From assembly GCA_003152975.1 (NCBI GenBank), contig PMBP01000445.1:1-6545 (forward strand): a stretch of 6,545 bases of DNA. Direction: 5' to 3'. How positions within the stretch are numbered: the stretch's first letter is position 1; each line of letters begins with the position of its first letter. The notes under the pieces were generated by a model that was not told the origin of the DNA, did not search any database, and saw nothing but the letters and a program-made list of their open reading frames with translations. Below, one piece after another: positions 1 to 5,581 of this stretch. Source of the DNA: Phycisphaerales bacterium (GTDB taxonomy: Bacteria; Planctomycetota; Phycisphaerae; Sedimentisphaerales; Anaerohalosphaeraceae). A program made the translations under genes and the position numbers.

Positions 1-1091
1 TCCCAAACCTTGCGGAAGTCCATGAACAGCGGCGGATTGCCGCCGGATAGCCAGTTGGTGAAGAGCATCGTTAGCAGGCCCTGGACATCGGCCTCGGTGG
101 CGAAGGGCACGGCGGGCTTGCGGCCGGTGTGGTCGAATGTCGAGTTCATCAGCGACTCGGCCAGATCGCAGATCGGCAGCGGGATGCCGCGGCGGTCGCT
201 GCCCCATTCCAGCTGGTTCATGAAGCCGCCGCCGACGGCGTTGAGGTCGGCAACCAGGTCCCGCATGATCAGGTACATCGCCAGCGATTGGTCGAGCTTG
301 ACATCGGCGTCCGGCTGCGAAAGGTCGAGGCGATCCCCGAGGTTGCGTTTGAGCCAGGAGCGGAAATCTTTCAACTCCTTGGCGTCGAAGGCGCCTTTGT
401 TGAGCTTGTCGGCCAGCAGCTTCATATCCAACCGCGTGATTTCCAGGCCGAAGGTCCGCCGCGTGGGGATGATGTGGGCCAGTGCGGTTTCCATGCCCAT
501 CGAGTCGTGACCGAAGACGGCGACGCGGCGGCCGCGGAGGCCGACGACGGTCATGGCCGCATAGCACCAGTCGATCAGGGCCTTGACGGTGGAATCGGTC
601 GGCTGGGGCTTGGCGCCGGTGTCGGGCCAGGTGCCGACATTGAGGTGCGTGAGGCGGCCGGACTGGGCGAGGGCTCCGTTGACCGCGTGGGCATAGACGA
701 CGCCGGGCTTGGGGGCGCTGTTGCCGCAGGTGATGTTGACCGGCAACTCGGCGGGGAAGTGGGCCAGCAGACTCATCAGGGTCAGTTGCGGAAAGGCCCA
801 GGTGTCGGGCGTGCAGACGATGGCGCCGACGCCGGAGTCCTGGAACTGGCGGGCGACGATGTCGGCCTGCCGCTCGCCGTCGATGAGGACCGGCGACCAG
901 ACCACGCCGACAGGGGTGCCGTCGGGCATCCGCACTTCGGCGGCGATCAGCTCGGCGATGGTCTCGATGATGTTGACGGTCCGCTGCCGCGAGGCCGCGT
1001 CGATCCGCGGGTCGCAGGCGGCGCAGACGCCGAAGGTCACCGTCGAGGGCTTGACGGTCTTGCTGGTAGCCAGTTTCTTTGCCTGTGTCAT
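1..1091 (-). CDS. L-fucose/L-arabinose isomerase-family protein, 3' end outside window
   Basis: Likely a cytoplasmic ketol isomerase acting on L-fucose or a similar aldose. The reading frame is open for 363 codons from the ATG at 1091-1089 and leaves the window without a stop, so the C-terminal domain is missing. I read an N-terminal Rossmann-like region (VTFGVCAACDPRID, residues 18-31; GVGAIVCTPDTWAFPQ, 87-102), a second alpha/beta segment (GLRGRRVAVFGHDSMGME, 184-201), then the family's core stretch: PICDLAES (306-313), FATEADVQG (330-338) and LFMDFRKVW (355-363). These match the FucI pattern ATEx(D)..G.LTML...LSG followed by a 'F.D.R' strand. D309 is the probable metal-binding aspartate; E295 is only a candidate partner, and the late histidine ligand known from FucI would be beyond the window. 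An AGGAG ribosome site six bases upstream supports the start. Substrate is uncertain: the protein is divergent from enterobacterial FucI, so I give no symbol. Confidence 0.8.
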   Translation of the reverse strand, partial: MTQAKKLATSKTVKPSTVTFGVCAACDPRIDAASRQRTVNIIETIAELIAAEVRMPDGTPVGVVWSPVLIDGERQADIVARQFQDSGVGAIVCTPDTWAFPQLTLMSLLAHFPAELPVNITCGNSAPKPGVVYAHAVNGALAQSGRLTHLNVGTWPDTGAKPQPTDSTVKALIDWCYAAMTVVGLRGRRVAVFGHDSMGMETALAHIIPTRRTFGLEITRLDMKLLADKLNKGAFDAKELKDFRSWLKRNLGDRLDLSQPDADVKLDQSLAMYLIMRDLVADLNAVGGGFMNQLEWGSDRRGIPLPICDLAESLMNSTFDHTGRKPAVPFATEADVQGLLTMLFTNWLSGGNPPLFMDFRKVW

Positions 1092-1095
1092 GGTT

Positions 1096-1102
1096 ATCTC
1101 CT
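1096..1102 (-). promoter_or_regulatory. Ribosome binding site of the isomerase gene
   Basis: On the minus strand the sequence AGGAGAT lies just before the ATG at 1091-1089, with six bases between AGGAG and the start codon. This is a strong Shine-Dalgarno match at ideal spacing and fixes the start of the isomerase, although no upstream stop is close by. Confidence 0.75.
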
Positions 1103-1180
1103 GTCGCAATTCGTACGGCGACCGGTTGCGGCGGCCGCGAAAGGGTTCGATCCGCCCGGATGGGCGACTTGTCGGCGACT

Positions 1181-1209
1181 ATTGTATGGAAAAGTGGCCG
1201 GAGAATCAA
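1181..1209 (-). promoter_or_regulatory. Predicted sigma70-type promoter for the isomerase gene
   Basis: Read on the minus strand: a -35 box TTGATT (1209-1204, four of six consensus bases), a 17-base spacer, and a -10 box TACAAT (1186-1181, five of six). The start of transcription would fall near 1174, giving a leader of about 83 bases before the isomerase ATG. Its -35 box shares base 1209 with the edge of the palindrome at 1209-1228, so a protein bound there should hinder polymerase. It is a consensus match only, in a phylum whose promoters are poorly characterised. Confidence 0.5.
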
Positions 1210-1228
1210 TTGTCAACCTGTTGACAAT
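1209..1228. promoter_or_regulatory. Palindromic operator candidate between divergent promoters
   Basis: A perfect inverted repeat: ATTGTCAAC (1209-1217), two-base centre CT, GTTGACAAT (1220-1228). The next outward pair (1208/1229) does not match, so the arms are exactly 9 bp. The symmetry and 20-bp length are those of a site for a dimeric helix-turn-helix regulator of the GntR or LacI kind, both common in sugar catabolism. The loop is too short and the position too far upstream for an RNA hairpin in either predicted leader. The right arm contains the plus-strand -35 box, and the left arm abuts the minus-strand -35 box. No regulator gene is in the window, so the family of the binding protein is inference. 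Confidence 0.6.
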
Positions 1229-1250
1229 CGGCCGGGGGACAACGGATAAT
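1221..1250 (+). promoter_or_regulatory. Predicted strong sigma70-type promoter for the hydrolase-ankyrin unit
   Basis: A perfect -35 box TTGACA (1221-1226), an 18-base spacer and a -10 box GATAAT (1245-1250, five of six). Transcription would begin near 1257, leaving a leader of about 38 bases before the ATG at 1295. The -35 box lies inside the right arm of the palindrome, which suggests repression by steric exclusion. This is the closest consensus match I found in the intergenic region. Confidence 0.6.
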
Positions 1251-1294
1251 GGCCATTCAGAATTTGGGTTGTTGGATTTCTGGCGGAGACGATT

Positions 1295-2788
1295 ATGAAA
1301 CACAATCGAGTTATATTGGCGGCATACGGGTTGCTGGCGGCAGGGGTGTGGGGATTGTGCGGGTGCCAAAGCCCCTATCGGATCCAGGGGGAAAACCGGC
1401 AGACCAGCCGGATATCGGCGGAAATGCGGGGGGTACTGGACCGGTTCCGAGAGGATATCCCGCGGCGGATGGAACAGAACAACATCCCGGGTTTTACGAT
1501 CGCGCTGGTGGATAATGAGGGAATCCTGTGGACGGCGGGTTTCGGATTCACCGATACCGACCACGAGATTCCGGTGACGCCGACGACGATCTTCAGCATC
1601 CAGTCGATGTCCAAGACCTTCACCGGTACGGCCATGATGACGGCGGTGCGGGACGGCCTGCTGGATCTCGATGCGCCGATCACAAAGTACCTGCCGGACT
1701 TTACCGTCAACAGCCGGTTCGAAGAGCATCCCGAACAGAAGATCACCCTGCGGCTTTTGCTGAGCCATACGGCGGGTTTCACGCACGAAGCCCCGGTGGG
1801 TAACAACTTCGACACGACCTGTCCGTCATTCGAGGAGCACATTCGGAGTATCTCACAGACCTGGCTGAAGTTTCCCGTCGGGCAGGGGAACAGCTATTCG
1901 AATCTCGGGGTCGACCTTGCGGGGTATATCCTGCAGCGGGTGACGGGAAAGGCGCTGGCCGAGGCGATGCGGGAACGGATTTTCGCGCCGCTGGATATGC
2001 CGTACAGTTCGATGGACATGGCCGTCATCCGGAAAAATCTGAACCGGGCGATCGGCCATCAGTTCGGCGTCGAGCGGGTTCCGCTGGAGATACCGATACT
2101 GGCGGCCGGTGGGGTCTATACCAACGCGCAGGATCTGAGCCGCTTTGTGCAGTTTCATCTGAATCGCGGCCGTGTTGGGGACAAACAAATCCTCGATGGG
2201 AAAATCCTGGATGTGATGTACGGGCAGGCCGGGGGACCGCCGCTGGCGATTGGCAAGGGCAAAAATCACGACAGCGTGTATTATTTTCATGGCGGCGGGG
2301 GATTCGGTTTTCTGACCAACATGATGTGGTATCCCGAGTACGGCATCGGCGCCATCGAGCTGACCAACTCGGCCCACCACACGATTCAGGGCAAAATTTC
2401 CGGCGAACTGTTGGATGAGTTGATCAACCAGAAACTGGTGACAAAGCGATCGATTCCGGCGCCGCCGGCCGTGGCGGCGAAAACGAATCCGCCGCAGGCC
2501 GCGCCAAGCTTTGAGCCGACGCCATACAAAGACGAGTGGGCTAAGTACCTCGGCCATTACGACATCATTCGAAAGAGTTGGGGGTTGTTCTGGTGGGCCC
2601 GGATCGGCGAATTTTTCGGAATCGGCCGGACGAGCGTGGATGTGCAAAAGAAAGACGGCTTTTTGATTTTCGACGGTACGAAGCTGCTGGAGTATAAGCC
2701 GGGATTGTTCTTTTCACCCGATGGAGAAGCCATTGATTTTCGCGGCGAGGTTCCGACCTGGAGAAATCTGAAGCTGAAACGAATGTAG
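1295..2788 (+). CDS. Beta-lactamase-fold serine hydrolase lipoprotein (class C / esterase type)
   Basis: A 497-residue serine hydrolase of the beta-lactamase (class C/AmpC-like, PF00144) family, which includes esterases, D-peptidases and penicillin-binding relatives. The N-terminus has a short positive start, a hydrophobic stretch (6-20) and a lipobox LCGC ending at C24, so it is probably a lipid-anchored envelope protein. Q25 at +2 would favour the outer membrane by the enterobacterial rule. Catalytic motifs are all present: SMSK with S104 nucleophile and K107, YSN with Y201 and N203, and HGGGG at 332-336 in place of KTG, plus the family's LLSHTAG at 155-161. A proline/alanine-rich linker (about 388-412) leads to a C-terminal beta-rich domain (about 413-497) of the kind often appended to this family, with an aromatic run WGLFWWARIGEFFG (429-442). 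GGAGA lies five bases before the ATG. First gene of a unit with the ankyrin gene. The true substrate cannot be told from sequence; antibiotic hydrolysis should not be assumed. Confidence 0.88.
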   Translation: MKHNRVILAAYGLLAAGVWGLCGCQSPYRIQGENRQTSRISAEMRGVLDRFREDIPRRMEQNNIPGFTIALVDNEGILWTAGFGFTDTDHEIPVTPTTIFSIQSMSKTFTGTAMMTAVRDGLLDLDAPITKYLPDFTVNSRFEEHPEQKITLRLLLSHTAGFTHEAPVGNNFDTTCPSFEEHIRSISQTWLKFPVGQGNSYSNLGVDLAGYILQRVTGKALAEAMRERIFAPLDMPYSSMDMAVIRKNLNRAIGHQFGVERVPLEIPILAAGGVYTNAQDLSRFVQFHLNRGRVGDKQILDGKILDVMYGQAGGPPLAIGKGKNHDSVYYFHGGGGFGFLTNMMWYPEYGIGAIELTNSAHHTIQGKISGELLDELINQKLVTKRSIPAPPAVAAKTNPPQAAPSFEPTPYKDEWAKYLGHYDIIRKSWGLFWWARIGEFFGIGRTSVDVQKKDGFLIFDGTKLLEYKPGLFFSPDGEAIDFRGEVPTWRNLKLKRM

Positions 2789-2790
2789 AA

Positions 2791-2796
2791 GAGAGG
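2791..2796 (+). promoter_or_regulatory. Ribosome binding site of the ankyrin gene
   Basis: GAGAGG lies in the 15-base gap after the hydrolase stop codon, seven bases before the ATG at 2804. Its presence, and the absence of any promoter or terminator in the gap, indicates that the ankyrin gene is translated from the same message as the hydrolase. Confidence 0.55.
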
Positions 2797-2803
2797 CTCA
2801 ATA

Positions 2804-3748
2804 ATGAAACGCAATCATCTTTTCATAACCGGTTTTGTTTGTCTCTTGGTTTGTTGGGGATGCGGCAAACCGGGTGGAAATCCACGGAAGGATATATGGG
2901 GAATTATCCGTGAGGGTAATGTTACAGCGCTTCGAAAACTCATTAAACATGATCTGTCTGTTGTTCATTCACGGGGGGAACACGATTTCACTCCTTTACA
3001 TTTTTGTGTAACCAATGCTTTATTTGAACCTTCCTCCCACAAAGAAATCATCGATGTCCTTCTTGCTTCCGGTGTGGAGCTCGATGCGCGATCGGACGAT
3101 GGCTCCACCGCTTTGCATTATGCTGCCTTGCTCGGGCAGGTTGAGGATATTCAACAATTGTTAGCGGCAGGGACCGATATCAATGCACAAAATCTGAATG
3201 GTACTACAGCCCTATTTAATGCCGTCTTGAACTGTCGAATTGACGTAATACGCCTTCTTCTCAAAAATAACGCCGACGTCAATCAGGGATGCTCAGTTAT
3301 AGCGGAAGCAATCCCCATGTATAATGTTTCGCAGCCTGGAAAGAGTAATAACTGGGACCTTACCAAGATCGTATTCCAAGAGCCGGAGAACAAGAATGAC
3401 AAGATGAAAATGTTGGAGATGTTGCTGGACAAAGGGGCCAACCCGAACAGTAGAATTATCAATTCGGATGAACCCCTTCTCGTTTATGCCTGTTTTTCGG
3501 GGCAATACGATGTTGTTCAACTTTTGTTGGCACATGGGGCAGATGTCAATGCCATTCGTGTAAATGGCTTAACTGGACTTCATATGGCCGCTCTGAGAGG
3601 GAATGTTGAAATTGCCCAATTTCTTCTTGAAAAGGGTGCGAATATAAATGTTTTGACTAAAGATGGGGTATCACCACTTGCTTATGCTGAAATGATTCAG
3701 AATATAGAAATGATTGCGCTGCTTAAAAATCGAGGAGCGGAAAAGTAA
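2804..3748 (+). CDS. Ankyrin-repeat protein, putative lipoprotein
   Basis: A 314-residue protein made almost wholly of ankyrin repeats, a protein-binding scaffold with no catalysis of its own. Residues 1-20 look like a secretion signal: MKRNH, a hydrophobic stretch (6-18), then a weak lipobox CWGC ending at C20. The -3 residue is Cys rather than Leu, so lipidation is probable but not sure. Repeats run at about 30-58, 61-98, 99-131, 132-161, an interrupted one 162-222, then 223-254, 255-287 and a short capping repeat 288-314. Typical signatures are TALHYAALLG (102-111), LLLAHGADVNA (240-250) and GLHMAALRGNVE (258-269). The fifth repeat carries a loop of about 28 residues (171-198). It follows the hydrolase gene by 15 bases and may bind that hydrolase or another envelope partner, which is inference. 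Base composition is markedly AT-rich: hand counts give 25/60 GC at 2941-3000 and 19/60 at 3601-3660, against 41/60 at 1621-1680 and 34/60 at 4501-4560. Confidence 0.87.
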   Translation: MKRNHLFITGFVCLLVCWGCGKPGGNPRKDIWGIIREGNVTALRKLIKHDLSVVHSRGEHDFTPLHFCVTNALFEPSSHKEIIDVLLASGVELDARSDDGSTALHYAALLGQVEDIQQLLAAGTDINAQNLNGTTALFNAVLNCRIDVIRLLLKNNADVNQGCSVIAEAIPMYNVSQPGKSNNWDLTKIVFQEPENKNDKMKMLEMLLDKGANPNSRIINSDEPLLVYACFSGQYDVVQLLLAHGADVNAIRVNGLTGLHMAALRGNVEIAQFLLEKGANINVLTKDGVSPLAYAEMIQNIEMIALLKNRGAEK

Positions 3749-3752
3749 TAGA

Positions 3753-5579
3753 TTACTTATCGAGGAATATTTCCATGCCGCAGTCACCGCAGCGGAATTC
3801 AACGCGGAGCTGGTTGCCGTCTTCATCGATCAGGAGGAGGGGCTCGGCGGATGAGCTTTGGCCCGGACCGCCGCACAGGCCGAGTTGCTGACGGAGGCAA
3901 TACTTGGTGGTCATGACGAGTCGGCCGGTCAGATCCAGGCCCGATTCGGCCGCAGATTCGATTGTCTCAACGCCGTGACGGACGAAGAAGCTATGGGCCT
4001 TCTCGTTGAGGACATGATCGCGGTAGGAGAGATGTTTTTCGGGGTAGGGGCAGGTTGGGTCGGCCAGAGGGATTCGACAGAGAAGTGTGGGGCGGTTTTG
4101 TTCGCGGAAGGCCTGTAACGCTTCGACAACGGAGCGGCGGAGCTGGTTGACGGCCGAGACGGGCAAAAAGGGAACGGGGTCGCAGTCGATCGAGCAGCCG
4201 GACGATTCAAAGATCGTGTTGCCGAGCTTTTGCAGTTGTTCGGCCAGCCGGTCGTGGGCCGTGTCGGGTTTTTGCGCGGGGGTATTTGGCCTTTTGTGTT
4301 CGACGGTTGCCGAGTGACCGTCTTCATCGCGGATCGTCAGGGCCAGACCGTTGGTCGTGTCAGACAAGCGAAGGGTGACGGGGATGGTCCTTCGGGCCGG
4401 ATCGGATTCGAGCTGTTTCGTGAAGGCGTGGTCGTAGTTGCGGTAGATCGCCATTCCCGGTCGGATGCCGGCGATCTGGCGCGGGCGGATGAGGCGACCT
4501 TCGACGCCGTTGACGACGGTGCCGGTAAGATTATTGCTCTCGTCGAAAAAGCACAGGCCGTCTCCGTTGTGAAGTTCGGCGGCGGTGTCGAGAGTGAAGG
4601 CGCCCTTTTCCACGCGGGCGACCTTGCCGAGGTATTCGCCGATGGACTTGGGGGTGTCAATGGAGCCGAAGGCGTGCGACCTGCCGGAAAGGTCATAGTC
4701 GGTAAAGCCGCGGTTGAAGGTCTTGGCTGGATCAGGGACGAAGTTCAGTTGCACTCGGCCGGATGAGGATTTGCGCAACCCGCGGGCGGAAAGGATCGCG
4801 TCGAGTTTTTGGCGATAAAAGCCCACGATATTGGCGACATAGGCGGCATCCTTGAGGCGGCCTTCGATCTTAAAGCTGGTCACGCCTGCGTCGATGAGGT
4901 CTTCGAGGCGGTCGGAGAGATTCAGATCACGGATCGATAGCAGGAAACGACTCTCAACAAGCGTATTACCGCCGGAGTCCCGGAGGGAATACGATTTGCG
5001 GCAGGGCTGAGCGCACTGGCCGCGATTGCCGCTGCGGCCGCCGAGGGCGTAGCTGAGCGAACATTTGCCACTGGCGCAGACGCACAGGGCGCCGTGGATG
5101 AAACATTCCAGCTCGACGGAAACGGCGCGGCGGATGTCGCGGATCTGGTCGAGCGACAGTTCGCGGGCCAGGATCACGCGGGAAAAGCCGACCGATTCGA
5201 GGAAGCGGACTTTTTCGGGCGTGGCGTTGTCGGCCTGCGTACTGGCGATCAGCGATAGCGGCGGCAGGTCCAATTCCAATAACCCCATATCCTGGAGGAT
5301 CAGGCCGTCAATCCCGGTGGCATACAGGTCGCGAATCATTTGCTCGGCGATCGGCAGTTCGTTATCGTAGAGCAGCGTATTGAGTGCCGCATAGACGCGA
5401 ACATGATACGGATGTGCCAACTCGATGACGCGGCGGATGTCGTCGATGGGGTTGCCGGCGGCCTGGCGGGCGGAGAATTGCGGCGCGCCCAGATAGACGG
5501 CGTCGGCCCCGCACTGGATCGCGGCGATGGCGACGGCGGCATCCTTGGCCGGAGCGAGTAGTTCGATCGTGTTACCCAT
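3753..5579 (-). CDS. U32 family protein with DUF3656-type C-terminus (RlhA-like Fe-S hydroxylase)
   Basis: A 608-residue cytoplasmic protein of the 'peptidase U32' family. Despite the name, studied members are Fe-S proteins that hydroxylate RNA or quinones: RlhA makes 5-hydroxycytidine in 23S rRNA, TrhP acts on tRNA wobble uridine, UbiU/UbiV act in ubiquinone synthesis. The N-terminal TIM-barrel-like half has the family start IELLAPAKD (5-13), GADAVYLG (24-31), RVILARELSL (134-143) and the signature FIHGALC to QPCR (160-194). That signature includes C166, C168, C173, C189 and C193, which would supply most of the cluster ligands, followed by SFKIEGRLK (235-243). The long C-terminal half, with a closing KYCLRQQLGLC (559-569) and RCGDC (596-600), resembles the RlhA/DUF3656 type; the length is near that of E. 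coli RlhA (about 650) and well above TrhP or UbiU. The ATG shares one base with the stop of the upstream glycoside hydrolase and has no good ribosome site. Role as an rRNA hydroxylase is family-level inference. Confidence 0.85.
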   Translation of the reverse strand: MGNTIELLAPAKDAAVAIAAIQCGADAVYLGAPQFSARQAAGNPIDDIRRVIELAHPYHVRVYAALNTLLYDNELPIAEQMIRDLYATGIDGLILQDMGLLELDLPPLSLIASTQADNATPEKVRFLESVGFSRVILARELSLDQIRDIRRAVSVELECFIHGALCVCASGKCSLSYALGGRSGNRGQCAQPCRKSYSLRDSGGNTLVESRFLLSIRDLNLSDRLEDLIDAGVTSFKIEGRLKDAAYVANIVGFYRQKLDAILSARGLRKSSSGRVQLNFVPDPAKTFNRGFTDYDLSGRSHAFGSIDTPKSIGEYLGKVARVEKGAFTLDTAAELHNGDGLCFFDESNNLTGTVVNGVEGRLIRPRQIAGIRPGMAIYRNYDHAFTKQLESDPARRTIPVTLRLSDTTNGLALTIRDEDGHSATVEHKRPNTPAQKPDTAHDRLAEQLQKLGNTIFESSGCSIDCDPVPFLPVSAVNQLRRSVVEALQAFREQNRPTLLCRIPLADPTCPYPEKHLSYRDHVLNEKAHSFFVRHGVETIESAAESGLDLTGRLVMTTKYCLRQQLGLCGGPGQSSSAEPLLLIDEDGNQLRVEFRCGDCGMEIFLDK

Positions 5580-5581
5580 CA
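5577..5581 (-). promoter_or_regulatory. TGATG stop/start overlap coupling two minus-strand genes
   Basis: On the minus strand the hydrolase stop TGA (5581-5579) and the U32 start ATG (5579-5577) share the A at 5579. The preceding bases (CGCTTGAAAAAC) contain no convincing Shine-Dalgarno sequence, so translation of the U32 gene probably depends on ribosomes finishing the hydrolase. The start is also the one expected by family alignment, since IELLAPA lies right at the N-terminus. Confidence 0.7.

Noticed and set aside
1153..1166. CGCCC/GGGCG hairpin in the predicted isomerase leader, considered as a regulatory RNA element
   Set aside because: A 5-bp stem in GC-rich DNA is common by chance. 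It is not followed by a T-run and no known riboswitch pattern is seen in the roughly 83-base leader.
1211..1216. Minus-strand TTGACA in the left palindrome arm as the -35 box of the isomerase promoter
   Set aside because: It lies 24 bases from the TACAAT -10 box, too far for sigma70. TTGATT at 1209-1204 gives a 17-base spacer instead.
129..1298. Long plus-strand open frame of 389 codons opposite the isomerase gene
   Set aside because: Its translation is low-complexity (rich in Gly, Asp, Val, Ala) with no recognisable domain, as expected from the complement of a GC-rich gene. It also runs through the promoter region. The minus strand encodes a clear isomerase.
1094..1786. Minus-strand open frame of 230 codons spanning the intergenic region and the start of the hydrolase gene
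   Set aside because: Arg/Pro/His-rich translation without domains, crossing both promoters and the operator. The plus strand here has a complete catalytic family.
3743..3758. Small palindrome AAGTAAT/ATTACTT at the convergent gene ends, considered as a bidirectional terminator
   Set aside because: The arms are 7 bp and very AT-rich with a two-base loop, no GC stem and no T-run. It cannot form a stable terminator hairpin and includes both stop codons.
3729..3766. Eight-base direct repeat ATCGAGGA at 3729-3736 and 3759-3766, considered as a target duplication linked to arrival of the ankyrin gene
   Set aside because: The copies are only 30 bases apart and both sit at the 3' end of the gene. 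No copy flanks its 5' end, so it does not bracket an insertion.
4230..4766. Plus-strand open frame of 178 codons inside the U32 gene
   Set aside because: Antisense shadow of a well-supported coding sequence, Gly/Val-rich, with no ribosome site or family features.
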